Position numbers and translations under genes: made by a program. From Clavelina lepadiformis (Eukaryota > Chordata > Ascidiacea > Aplousobranchia > Clavelinidae), in contig NC_135243.1 of the NCBI RefSeq assembly GCF_947623445.1, forward strand, positions 4,838,501 through 4,902,500: DNA of 64,000 nucleotides, written 5' to 3'. Of this stretch, positions 13,573-27,166 are shown piece by piece. The notes below the pieces were generated by a model. It worked only from the letters and a program-made list of their open reading frames with translations, did no database searches and had not been told where the DNA came from. Every line of letters starts with the position of its first letter. Position 1 is the stretch's first letter.

Positions 13573-16500
13573 TCACTTATCGCGATCTGACTCCGAATCC
13601 GACGACGATGAAGAAGAAGACGAGCTTCCCAGCGAGATTATTCCCTCCGCTTCATCGCGGATCGCGTCCAGGAAGCTCGACTTCCTCCGGACCATCTTCT
13701 TATGCTGTTTGTCGTAGATCTTCTTCTTCTGCTCCAGGTCGTCTTCAGTTGGAAGTTTGGTGAGATGATCATCGTTTGACGCCTTGGAGGAAAAATAACA
13801 TTACTCGTTTATGACGTAATAATACAGACATGAATAATCATCACAACTAGCATGTCATATTAAAAGTGCAGTTGTGGATTGTGTTTGGTTGCAATGTGCT
13901 GGGAAATAACGACGATAGCTTACAAGTTATATATAATATGCATCTGCAATTTAGTTTGCTAATTGCCCCACTTTGAATGCTATGTCGCACATTTTCATAA
14001 CGGGATTTTGTTTTACCTTGACGCTTGGTGCTTGAGAGAATTTAACGAAGACATTTCAACGTTTATTGTATTACAAGTATGAGGCCTGATTCCTATTCAC
14101 TGCGATGTTATTAAAATCTAACAGCAATATCACTTTATCCTACTCACGTCTGGGTTATCGTGGATGGTGGAGGTCCTCTCTTCTTCTTCTTGGGCATCGT
14201 CTTCCGACGAGGACGAGGAATGCTCAGATTCACTTGAGGAATCCACGCTAGAATTTCAGACAAACAGAGACATATTAAATCGCTAGAAATCAGCAAAATA
14301 CGGAAATACTTTCACATACACAAAAACTTTGCGACACTTTCAAAGGTTATTGTAAATCGCGATTCAGACCAAGCCTTAATCGATCAACTACCAATAGTTC
14401 TAAGCAACCGACGAAACGCTGTAAGTGTGACACGTGCTTCAATATTCTGTCCATAACAATCCGCGATAAAATGTGAAAACTTGAACCACATCTACCTGCT
14501 CACGCTCCCAGACATGAGGCTGTTCTGTTGCTTCATCTCACGGAGGCGGAGTTTAAGGAATTTTGCCACCTCCTTATGATGGTATTGCCTGGCCAGATCC
14601 AGCGCGGTTCTGAAACAGGAATTGTGTCGGTCAAACGTAACCTAATAAGTTGCTTTGTAGATTTGGGACTTCGTTGACGTGAAAATTGTTGTGATTGATT
14701 AAATTATCAAGAATGATTGTATGTATTAGGAGTTGCGATAATGGAAGGGTTTATTTACGCAAACGTTTGTTTTAAGAAATTGCGTTGTTCAAATATCTTT
14801 GTGATATTTATTATTGAGAAAGTGACCATAATAAATATTTAAATATCAATCATTTCGTTAGTGGACTGTTAATAACAAATAATTAATTAATCGACAACAA
14901 CATAACGACTAAACACCATCCACAAACCAACCTCTGAAACAGATCACGAGATTCGATATTCGCCCGGTTGGCAACGAGCCATTTAGTTGTTTCAAGATGC
15001 CCGCTCATGGCGGCAAGATGAAGCGACGTCTGTTGATCGATGTTGATCGCGTCCAAATCAACGCCCCTGGTATGAAGCGCCTGAGATAGATTTGCGTTTT
15101 GAAAACTTAATTCGTCAGGCACTAAATACTAGAAATAATTAATCGGGGTATGTTGTACTGGCTAAAAACTGGCTAAAACGTAAGCTACTGGTACGCAACA
15201 AAAGCAGTGGAACTCTGTATAAATTTAAAAAAATCCGTTTTAGAATCCATACTGTAACACATTGAACGTGCCCATGCATAGCCGCCATATGCAAGGGCGT
15301 GTAGCCAGTCGGGGTTTCAGCGTTTAGGTTGAAGCCGTTCATGCTCATCCACTGAAAAAGAAATTGGATAAGCGATTGAGCGGAAGTCGATTGTGAGGTA
15401 ACAATCCTAGAAGGATGCTGTTTCATCGCCAGTCATACCGGTATTAAGGCTGTTTAATTGTTTGCAAATGGCGTCGCAATGGTCTATTTTATTATATTAA
15501 TGAGGATCTTGCCTGCAGTATTTCAAGTTTTCCGTGAGCTGCGGCAACATGCATTGGGTTCCATCCTTTTTCATTTGTTTGCCTTTGTGTAGAAATAAGT
15601 CGCATTATGACGAATTCTTTATGACATATTTCAATAGAACAAAATGAATAACTACTTGTCCACAGACAGTATCAATTAAAATGTGTTTACTACGAGCGAA
15701 TAATAACGTTAAAATATCCCGCAACTTAATTTAAAAAAAACAAAAAAAACATTAAACCTACAAAAAATCGGCAATAGTTATGGAACCTGTGCATAGATGG
15801 GCAGTACCGTGGTACTATAGTACCGAAGTACTGTACCGCGGTACTTTTTCAGTACCGATACCGTCGGTACTTTCGAAAAAAGTACAGAATCTCTGTAACG
15901 AATTAGTTTTTTCAAGAAACTTCAGTCGGTCCCGGTACTCGGTACTTTTCACTTGATAATTTCAAAATTTCAACAAGTATGTTTTCAAAAATACATGTTA
16001 ATTAATCCTTAATACTAAGTTTAGCATCTTTTGATCTTTTTTAATCCAGAAATATCAAATCAAATTGCAAGCGATTAACGTCACATATGTTTTGACCTGG
16101 AGTAACCTTTACCGGGGGCATAATAGTGGCAAACAATGCATTTGCAGCAGCATCTTTTACACAAAAAGTACCGGTACCGAGTATCGACAAAGTACCGAAT
16201 ACCGGAACCGTCGGTACTTTCAAAGTACCGGTTGCCCGCCTCTGTACTTGTGCCAGTTCTAGCCTGCCTAGTTGGCAAAGTTTAACATAAAATAACGACT
16301 CACTCTTTCAAGTCTGGCCTCAGCTTAATTATCTCGGTCACTTTTACGAGGTCACCATCCTCGACCAAATCGTGGATATCACCCCTGACGAAATGCTGCA
16401 CTGCCGACGCAATCGTCCCTTCCTCGTCAACCTCACGGGCACCTGATGAGTCATCGATATGTCGTTTGTATGACTCATCATCGGCGAGGGCTGGGTAAGT

Positions 16501-19500
16501 GAGGCTGAGCTTGCGAGCTGCTTCCTCACCGGCCTATACACACACGTTCGAATGCCGATTTATTGGGAAAGTTATTCATCGTAGAAAACTCGGAAAGTTT
16601 TTGTATGAGAAAAGGCAGAAAGTTTTTCTTTTAGCTCATGCAAGATCGTTTTAAATGTAAGCAATGTCTTAACCTACCAAAATACAACAACATTTACAAA
16701 ACTGCAATCTGTGCACACATTCCGGAACAAAACAGCAACAAAAACAGTCCATCACTTACGCGAAAGCTTCCCTTGAAAACGTCCGCTTCTTCCTTGGCTT
16801 GCATGGTGTCTTCATCAACGGTGCTTGCTTCGTTAATCACACTTCCTCGAGTCTGACCTGTTCATTAATGTAACGTTAAGTTTAATAGTGAAAGTCTTCG
16901 TAGGCTTTGAAACTTAGCGTAAAGAACATTTTTCCAGTTATAATATTAAAGTACACAATGTTCGATTATGCAATTTCCAAAAGCCCTTAACGGAAGCAAA
17001 CAAAAATCGGAAAGTAAAGAAATGGAATAATAGGGAGAACGCTGCTAAAGCCGTTGCTACTACGCTTTACCAAACACGAGCCCACACAAGACAAAATCCA
17101 CAGCAGTTTTGCGACTAAATTGCAATACCATCTTTCACTTAGTAACAGACACGTGCTTACATGTTGGGAATTACTTTTGCTCATTCAAACAAAGCAATTT
17201 CAGTTCTGTTTAAAATCTTGTCCAGTGCAATAATGTAAATACAACGAAACCATATTGTTTAAAGTAGCATGATTGGCGGAGCGAAAATGTTTTAGGTTTT
17301 TCGAATTGTTGTAGTTTTATAGAGCGATGTATCGTTTAGCCGGTTGATTGAATATATATCAAATATACCATCACTGCAGACAAGATAACAAAGGAGAAAA
17401 AGAATCAGATTTTAATTTTTCGTTTACATTTATTTGCATTACCATTTTCTTCTTCTTTATCACTTGAACTTGACGATGAACTTGATGCTCTCCGCGACGA
17501 AACACGCGGTGAAGGCGCTATCACCTCATGCTCTTGTGTCTGGGGGCATTATAAACAAATATAATTTAACATATTTCTGCTATGTTGTAGGTTGCACAGA
17601 AAAAGCCATGTTACTTGTTAGCATTGATAATTTTACAGATCGCTTATGTTGCTGTTGTTAATTACAACCCAACTAGCCAATTCCAAGCTCAGCTGAAGTT
17701 AAACTGACCAAGTAACTGGTTAATTACTGGTGGAATTAATAACTACTAATCAATAAACTAATTACTGATAATTGTTTTGCAAACTTTACGGCAAGCCGAA
17801 ATATTAGACATCATCAAAAACGTCATTTGCTGTTACCTCAATTTCTCCTCTTAATGGCTCCTCGACTGTCTCCACAGGAGCAACTTCTAAAGATGGTGAG
17901 AAAATGGTCTTCGATGTTTCCAAGTTGATCGGGATGGACTCAGCGATTGAGAGTCTCTTCATGCGTTTTGTCGGGATCCCTGATGAGGACTTGGAGGCTT
18001 CATCCGATGAGCTACTTTCGCTTGATGAGGAAGAACTGCTCCGGGATTGTGTCTCTTCTTCTGCTTTCACTTCGTTTTCACCATCGTCTTCACTTGCAGA
18101 GAGCGCTGATGATTTCCCGTTGCTGAGTGAACTGATAGTCCTGACTATCGCTTTCTTCACAAACGTTGACACATCTGGGATAGTCAGCTCGCCCTTGTTG
18201 TCGACAAAAATGCTGTAACTCTGATTAGAGTGAGCAGATGACGTTGATGATCTGCGTGATGGTGGTTGAAGAAGGTCATCGTTGTTGACTGGAGACGTTA
18301 AGACTTCGTGCACTGTCATCTGCATTTGTTAAAATACAACTTTTAAACTATTGTGTTTTAGTATTTTTGGTATACTATATTTTCATGTTTATGAAGTTAA
18401 AAAAGAAACGTGGAAAACTAAACCAGTACCAAAAATATATGATAAATAAAAGTGCCTGAAAAGCCAGCTTGGTATGATAGCAATGTTAAGATCATACATT
18501 TCACACTGGATGCATCGCAAAATACAACATTTTGCAAAAGTTTACATAATTTATGAGAACATGACGTAACGATGAGGAAAATTCAAATGCAAGGACCGAG
18601 TTGACATCGAATACTTACCTCAGATTCCTCCCTCACAGGTTCAGGAACTGTTTCCATGGCAGCGGCAACCAAGGCAACAGAGGTCACTGGTTTCGCAGAT
18701 TCCACATCAACTGAAACAGATCCCGCAAAGGATGGTCGCTTCCTGAGAGGAGCATGTTGGGGAAGTTGATCATCTTCAGAGTCGCTGCTGCTGCTGCTGG
18801 AGGAGGAACTGGAGCTTACATCCTTCGAGAGAACCAATTTCTCCTCTGCTAGTGCGAGCTGGTTGTGTGGGAGAAAATTGAATTGTTAATTTGAAGACTG
18901 TATTTATCTGCAACGAACTTACTGATGACGACCATAACCCAAGAATAAACGAGTTTAGGTTTACTTTGACAGTATGACCGCAAGTATTCATGCCTAAAAG
19001 ACACACATAAAGACCATCCAATACTCAATCGCTGATCAAAGTATCTAAACTAGATCATGGTGAGCATAAACAGTACGTACAATTACGATAGATGATTGTC
19101 CATTAAAATGATGTGCCATAAAATATCCAAGTCACCTCGGTTTTTTCCTCAACAGAGACAATATCTGGTTGCTTTGGAGATTCTTTCTCAATTTCAGGAG
19201 AATGATTCCTCTTTGGATCTTTGTCTGACTCACTGCTCGTGGAGCTTCTCCTACTTCCTGAACTCGAACTCTTGTTGTTGGAGAAGAGTGAGTTGTTAAC
19301 TGTTTCGAAGAAGCCAGTTGACCTTCTTTCCTCTGACTTCCTTCCTACCAGACTGGCCAGACTGCTACTCAAGCTGCCATCTACGGTGTGTTTTTGTGGA
19401 GTTTCGAAAAAGTCATCGTCTGAGTTTGATGCTGATGATGTACTTGATTTTGAATGAGTTGAAGTGGATTTAGAAGGTGCAAGTTTTATGCTTTCTTTGC

Positions 19501-22500
19501 TCGTGGTACTTATCGTATCACTTTCATTGTCCGTGTCAGAGGTCACATTGGTCACCGTGTCGTCACTCTCCTCTACGAAGCTCTGGTCGCCTTTGATTGA
19601 CCTCTTTCCTCCAATTGTGCTGTCAGAGCTGTATTCCAGACTGCTTTTATCATCATTGACGTTTTGCTGTGTTTTGTCGACAACGATACTTTGAGTCGAA
19701 ACGGATTTCTTTTCTATGTCTTCCTCCTGATGATTTTCAACTGACGCCTGTTGAAGTTGTTGGAAGAGCATCTTCTTCATGCTAGATGCGCTGCTCGTAG
19801 ATTTTACAGATGACTGCTTTGACCGAATAGAAGATCTAAGAAACATGAAAAGTAACACAGCTATGTTGAGAAAAGACAGGATTTTGCAGCCTATTTTACC
19901 AAGTAACTATCAGTTCATCTATTTTGCTCAGAAACGTATCTGAAACATCATGGTTGGGTTGTTAAGAACCTGCTGGAATCTGATGAAGTGGAAGATTTCC
20001 TCGACTTTATTTTCTTTCTGTTCCCCCTGGATGAGATACTGCTGCTACTCTCTGAATGATGACTATTCTCATCTGAGTCAGATTCAGAGATTTCTAGAAA
20101 ATCATTAACCCGTAAAAGAACCACAACTTTTCCAATAATACTAAAGACATTTTTGTGATTGTCTTAAAATATTTGCAGTAAAAGCCTAATCTATTTGCAC
20201 AGATGATTTATTACACTAATAAGCCATTGCTTATCGCTAAGTTCTGAGTTATAGTTTTTAACCTGATGCATTATGATCCAGAGTGATATATCGGAAGGTC
20301 AGTCTTCTTGAGAAAGCTCCAGAAAGCCAGGTCTTGCACTTAAAATTCCATGAATGCCCTTCGCATTTTATTGTGACATTGTCAACGAACCAGCTGTGGC
20401 CTATTTAAACATAATAGATTGTTAGTGCAATCACAAAATAAATTGCTTGAGACGTTTTTTGGTCAATTGGCAGCTTTAAAACAAAAACATTGTTTCAATT
20501 TGATGAAATTTACGTTAACTATGATGTGAAAATTAGTTAAACCTTTATCTTTTTGGTCGTGTCCAATTCCAATCTTCTGCAAATCTCCGACATTTTCTGC
20601 TTCAATTTCAAAAACATCAACCTGCGTAAAATAGAAATCACATAAAATTAATTTCCTCCTGCGAATATTATTTTAAAAGATAAACAAAACGTATTGAATT
20701 TCAACCTGTCCTCTTCTGAATGGTTTATGCCGGCCATCTGTAGAAACTGGATTTGTCAAATAGATCTCGTCTGTTTCGCATTTATCGCCATGAAGACTGA
20801 GATAGATATCAGCTGTTGTACCGGCACCAAGTCGATCGCCAGTTTGAATTTCAATGCGATATTTTCGTAATTGAATCCACACGTTGCCGTTGTTGCTACT
20901 TGTTTCACTCGAAACGACCTGCATGTAAAAAGACCATTTTTTGTTGGAGTGACATGGATAGAAGCCGGTAATAGACGGTTGTACTGGGATCAATAAAATG
21001 TAATGATTATGGTAGGAACAAAACTTGATATTACAGTATGATATTAATGCTGGTGAAAACGCACAAATTGACATTCAACATTATGACAAACAGAATAAGA
21101 TTTTTATGTAATAATAAAACTCATATGCAGTTTTAGAGCAAGCATTGCTACAGTAATAAGACAACTTATTAGTAATATTTTATGCGACATAACTAGAAAC
21201 AAGGTTTAACCTACATTGTAACAAGAACATGTATCAAATTGGTAGAAGATTTACAATAAATGCAAAAGCAAGACAGAGTCAACTTACAAAAGCTTGCTTC
21301 ACTCTCTCCCTTGATCTTCTATAAGATTTGGTTTGGGTTTCGGCATTGACACTAAAGCCGCTGTCTGGAGTTACTGTCTTCCTAGATGGATAATCCGACC
21401 GAGCGTTCTAAGGGAAAATGACAATAAAAAGATAATTTCAGTTGTTTTTATATGAGATATACAGACTGCCAGACATGCAAGCTGCGGGAAGATTACAGTG
21501 TGCATTGCATGCATATAATACGAAGCCTTACAAGAATTTAACAACACTCATATCAAGAAGTTTACTTACCAGTTGCTGTTGTTGCTTTTGGGAATTATCA
21601 GCAGAATAAGGTCGATGTGCTCTGTGTATTCGAGTGTCGTTGGAATAAGTAACGGCAGACATAGGCCTCTTGAATCTTTTAAGACATACACGAGTATGTG
21701 ACGATTGTCACATGTTAAACTTATTTATTTAGTATTATTACTTTATATTATATTATGTCTATTATTGCAAAAATGGTTACATTTTAAATAAACTTAAAGC
21801 AGTAAAGATCAATATTGGTTCAAATCCTTGACAAATTGTGCTTTACCAGAAACTGCTATTTTAAATAATAGCTGACAACTTCTAAAATAGCAGGAGAAAA
21901 TATATGACAACAATTTAAGAAAACAATCTATGCCACCTTCTATGCCCTCGTGTGCATTTGTACTGAGGTTCAAAACCAACACTAGATGACGACGTAGAGT
22001 ATGATGATGAAGGATCGTCTTCAACAGTTTCCTCATACTCAGCATAAGGAATCCTTCTTCCGTTAATATTCCACACATATCTATGTTATTAAAAATCTTT
22101 GAGACTTTCTCAACTGCAATTTTTTTTGCAGACAAAGCAGTAACTGAAACTTCCAGTAATTACAACAACGGTTTTAGCTTAGAAATTGAATTGAAAAGCT
22201 TGAAAATTGATTGGTTTAAAAATTGAAATTACATCCTCCAATAAATTCATTTTTCCACGATTCGTGATCTTATTTACTTTGGTTTTCGTTTGTGTGGCTT
22301 CGGAGTGGAGGAAAGCGGCCGTCTAACATCCACACGGCCTCGAGCAGTTCTCGGTCGAGGACCATTTTTATACAGACCAGGCAGACCACTCACAGAATGG
22401 GCTGCGGGAGCTGACTGTGGTCTTCCTGCCGTGCTGTGACGTTGAGCGATGATGTCATGAGCTAAGGCCACAGTTTCCTAATGAAATTATACAAGAATGT

Positions 22501-25500
22501 GTATTAAATGTTTAGCTTGTAGAAAGATATGAAAGTATTTGTTGTTTCATTACCAAGCGTTCTAAAGCATCACCAACACTTGATGCAAAAAACTGCAGAT
22601 GCAGTGAGTACACTGTTCTACTAACCAATGAATAAAAAGTAGTACCAACCCAAGTTTGCTTTAAAATTGTATATATTTCAAATTGAAAATTTCACAAAAA
22701 AACGCAAAAAAAAGTAAACAAGCTGCAAAAAAATTAAATGAAAGATAATTTATTTATTCTCGAAGCCAATTTGTTTGGCATACTGGCAAATGAAAATCAC
22801 TACATGCTAAGCAAACACTTCAACACTCACCGTGGCAACCAATATTTGGCTGGATCTGTTCACCAAACGCTTAGCCTCACTGTGGGTCATTTTAGGAGAG
22901 ACTGTTCGTCGTAGGATAGGGTCACCATGATTAACTTTTTTTCTTATCCTAAACATGGAAAACAAAGTTGTAAAATGAATACAATGATATAAAGTTTAAT
23001 CTATAGAAGTACTTATATAAAACTCAATGGTGCCTTGAATTTTCACTCCAATATGCAGGCCTATGGCACTTTTGCCAAGTGTTTCTTGTGATATGGGATG
23101 CGAAAGACATCGAATATGTAACTACTTTTGTAAATGGCTAACTATACAGCTTGCATATACCCAAGAGGAAAAAAAAAGTCGTATGTTAACGGGAAAATAA
23201 AATGATGTCAAACATATCAGAAAATGAGGAAAGAAAAACAACACAAAATATTACGGAGAAAATATTCTTGAACAGATCACCTTTGCTGAGTTTCTTGCTG
23301 TAGAATATTCAGAGCTTCTACTTGAGCCGTATATAACTCATCATTCATATCTTGATACATGCTTGCATTGAGAAAAGGTGAACACTGTGAAAAAACAATT
23401 CAAAAAATCACAGATGTATTTATATCCCTTTCCTAATGCTGGCTGTTGGGATTTGACATTGCTATGTATGTGCTTTTTAGAATGTTGAAAAGGTGCGACA
23501 ACTTCGTTTTTATTAAAAATACTGAGTATAACATTTTCTATAAAAAATATTCAAAGCCATGCTGTGCGCATTTATTCTATGGAAGTTAACTTTTGAGTCA
23601 AAATTTTTTATACAAAAAGTTTGTTAATTTAACTATACTATATAGTTTGTATTTCATGTAAACCATGCCAACAAATGTGTTCAAACCAGTATCAGTTAAG
23701 TGGGCGCCCTACAACTAAGTGGTTTAAAAGGGTTTACATCAATTAGCAATAAACACTTGTCGACTAAGTACACACTTTGGATGAAGAGCCAAGTGGAGAA
23801 GTTGTTTCTCAGTAGTAGGAACACACCTTGTAAAACTTTTACTAAAATGTTGTAATCAAAACCTTGGCTCAAAATAGACACTTAAAGTGGAATGTGGGAT
23901 CTCAGGTACTGTTAATATGATATATTTAAGTAGAAAGCTGTCTGCTGTGTTTACTTTTCTTTAATTTTGCTATAAAATGAGCAAATGAATGCCGTTATAG
24001 CAAGTGAGCCAGTTGTTGTAAAACTACTTCTAATAAAAGCAATGACGTTCGCCCACAGAATATTTGTGTCCTGCACAAATATGAATGACATTTTAAAGTA
24101 CGATCTTTTGTTGTACTTGAGTATGCAATCATTACCACACTTATCACTCCTTAAGGTAATAAAAAATTATTAGCTTTCAGAGCGAAATGGAAACCACGTA
24201 AATCGATTTAGCACATACAAGGGCACTTAAATATTTTGTCCGTTAAAAATAAACCTTGTTTACAAAGAACATGTCCAATACTTTTGCCTATTCAGGATAT
24301 TTTTGTTATTCAATATTTGAAAATTTTTGGTTCGAATCCAATTACAAATAAAATTACACATGTAAATAATGCCAGATGATTTAATTAACTATAACAACAG
24401 AAATATATTAGGTCCTGTTAAGAACAAATACAAAATATAATAAAAATCAATAAACGTATTTGCACGGATGAACAGAAATGATCACAAAAACATTTAACCT
24501 TGTCATTCCTCATTGACCTTCTTAACTGATGTTGGACTGATTTTTGTCGGGGCGAACCAGGCCGCACCACGTCCAAGTTTGCAATTTGCGTTTTGATCAT
24601 GCTTGGTGTGAAGTAATGCTTCAGACTTCTGTCGTGGATTTTACCGTTTGACAACATGGGGCCCTGTTACGAATGTGCATGTTAATCATAAATTAAGTAA
24701 AAATAACTAATACAGACTTGCCTTTTATTTCTGTTGCCCGTTGTTACTTTATGAATGAAATATACACAGGCATGCCGCATGTGTTCTTTGTTGATTAGGA
24801 GATATTTTAGTTTTAAAGTTAAAAGTAGACCACCTTTTGACTGCCGTGGAGTTACTTGTGCGGCATTATTCGTAAAATAAGATTAGAAATAAAACTTTGT
24901 CTGAGCTACATATTACGTGAATATATACATACTATATATAAACATTTTATACGCAAATATTTTTTATTTCATTAAAGGTAAATATCATACAGTATATAAT
25001 GAAGTAATATTGAGCATGGAAGATATTATGAAATACAAACTAAGAACATTAAAACTTTGTGACCTGTTCTTTTATATTTAATAATTGACAACAAACCAAT
25101 AGCAAAAATGGATTGCTGAAAGTTTACCAACAAATGACCCTATTTTATTGTAAGCTGCAATTGGAAGAGTCAGTTATTGTTGGTTATATTGACTTTAGCT
25201 GGCCACATCCTAAACTAACGCACTCCACACCTTTCATAGACAACAAGACACACAAACTATATGAAATGTAAATAGCTTTTGTGGACACATTAGATAAAGA
25301 AACACTTGAGGGCATTTTCCTGACCCATTTGTTTGGTGGTCGTGGTAACAATGATATAAATACCAATTATCTTCATTATTTTACCCTGTGCTTACAAAGA
25401 AAAATTTTCAGCTAAAATGACTTCATTCAATGCCTTTGTTATTTAAAGTAGCAAAGTTTGATTTTTGTCATGTAATAATGATATTCTTGGTAAATTAAGA

Positions 25501-27157
25501 AAAACTTATTGTTGTGTTTTTTTTCTAAAATCTGATTTGACAAAAAAATTATTTCATTTGCTTAATACTAATGCCTAATGCTGTTAAACGTTTGTTTAAA
25601 TATAATTAGTTACAAATAGTTAGAAATTCTACAACTAAAAATCCAACATAACATGAAAACAATAACAAAATTTTAAAGGTACAAATAAACATAAAGTATT
25701 GTATTAATAACAAAACACATATATGAAGTTCAAAAGTTAATAAATTATATATATACTGTATAACACATCCAACATACAGTTTTCAGATGAGGGTAAGTTC
25801 TTTTTGGTTCATTTGGTCCAGAAAGATCAAATCCTTCTTCTTTTCGCTTCACTTCCATATAATATTTTCTAAGCCAGAAAACAAAGCGAGTTTAAAATAT
25901 ACACCATGTGCTAATCAAAATTAGTGACACACTGGTAAATACTTGGACAAAAATCATACTGCAGACTGCAATGTTCATTTTTAAACTTTGGTGTCTTCGT
26001 TGTTTTGTGCTTTCTTATTAAAAGTTATGTGAGTCTGAATGAGGTTATACTTTGTAAGAGCTTTTTGGGGGTGGTTTAATTTCACGAGCTGAGATTCAAA
26101 ACATATCTACCACTCATGTTAGCCCATGAATATTTCGTTATAATTGGCGTGTGTGTCGTTTTAATAACATATTGTGAAATATTTTATTTATGTATGTTAT
26201 TACTACGGTATGACCTATATATCATGGTAGACCTATTCTTATTATGACCAAAATTTAACATTCCGGTATAACAAAAATGTGTTTACAAGTTAAAATAAGA
26301 TTAAAAATTACAGAAGGGAAAATAAGGCAGTTTTCAATGAGATATTGTACGTACAATGATGCAAATTTTGGCGTATAATTTAATCATAAAATTTTATTGC
26401 TTACCACTACCAGCATACAAGCGCCAGAATGACTTGATACCTGTGCCCTTCGACTGGAAAGTGGGGCTGTTTTTGATGAGAACTCTTGCATGCAAAGATT
26501 CAAATTTTGGCACGATGATGGCGTACACTGAAGTTTCAATTTTTTGTTCATTTATTATATACCTATTGGCGTTCAAACAAGCAGCTATTTTTTGTTTGCT
26601 TGTTATAGTTTGCCGTAAAAATAAAAAAGTCTGACACACATGTTGATGAATCTCGTGCATGCAGGTGCCACGCTTTACACTATGAGTTAACATACCGGGA
26701 CTCAATAAAGAAACTGTAAATAATATGAATAAGAAAAATTGGTTGTTTGAAAGTTATTTTTTAATAAATAAATAAACAAAAAATTGTGGCTTCAGTGCAC
26801 AACATTACGCTAAAATTTACTTCTTTGCATGCACGGTTTTTTGTTGAACACTGCCGTACTTTTCAGTCAGGCTTGTGAAGATTTAAAAATATTTCCAATT
26901 CAGAGCCCATAGTAAAAAGAGTTATCAAATGAGAATAAGCCTATACTGTATCTACGTATCAACGTGAAAATTTGTTACCTTCATGTCGATTTATAAGTAA
27001 CAAACGTCTTAAAAAGACGTGTTAAAGATAATTAAACTTTAACAAAAATGCAATTCAGGTTTAGGCTAAGGTCATCTACGATGTCCTATATTCATATCTA
27101 AGCAACTTACATTTTTGCTGCAACCGCATCAATCACTTGCTTTGATGTGACATCCAT
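13573..27157 (-). CDS. PLAT/LH2 and ankyrin-repeat protein with long Ser/Glu-rich linker
   Basis: The orthologue was not recognised. Twenty-six coding exons on the minus strand close in phase to 1425 aa: 27157-27111, 25868-25778, 24663-24499, 23384-23281, 22948-22831, 22592-22554, 22477-22278, 22080-21937, 21675-21570, 21407-21288, 20918-20706, 20621-20543, 20400-20263, 20093-19970, 19835-19136, 18858-18619, 18319-17837, 17539-17443, 16857-16760, 16533-16304, 15582-15513, 15351-15253, 15080-14932, 14609-14496, 14247-14148 and 13782-13573 (TGA). Residues about 1-385 are basic and Pro/Arg-rich. About 390-505 is one PLAT domain (YRIEIQTGDRLGAGTTADIY early, WFVDNVTI late). About 525-1070 is dominated by Ser, Glu and Asp. 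About 1180-1320 has ankyrin repeats (GYTPLHMAAMHGH, QTSLHLAAMSGHLE). The tail is poly-Ser/acidic. PLAT domains usually bind lipid or protein partners and ankyrin repeats bind proteins, so a scaffold role is plausible but inferred. The start is the first ATG in the most 5' exon that connects in phase; an earlier exon is possible. One intron has a GC donor. Confidence 0.88.
15792..16244. mobile_element. GGTACC-rich MITE in an intron of the PLAT-ankyrin gene
   Basis: The 453-bp element has inverted ends (CATAGATGGGCAGTACC on the left; the right end read in reverse starts CAGAGGCGGGCAACCGGTAC). It is packed with GTACC/GGTAC motifs in both orientations that could fold extensively. Flanking 8-mers AACCTGTG and TACTTGTG match at 6 of 8 positions, as expected for an old hAT-type insertion. 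It lies between the coding exons at 15513-15582 and 16304-16533. Confidence 0.65.
19862..19965 (+). repeat. dispersed repeat, copy 2 (PLAT-ankyrin gene intron)
   Basis: This is the second copy of the roughly 100-base repeat seen at 9941-10037, sharing blocks such as CAGCCTATTTTACCAAG and CATCATGGTTGGGTTGTTA. It fills much of the 165-bp intron between coding exons 19835-19136 and 20093-19970, so it sits close to both splice sites. Confidence 0.75.
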
Positions 27158-27166
27158 CACAAAAAT

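Noticed and set aside
17904..18218. Plus-strand open frame antisense to a Ser-rich exon
   Set aside because: Low-complexity Ser/Glu codons read in reverse often stay open; the minus-strand exon has splice and phase support.
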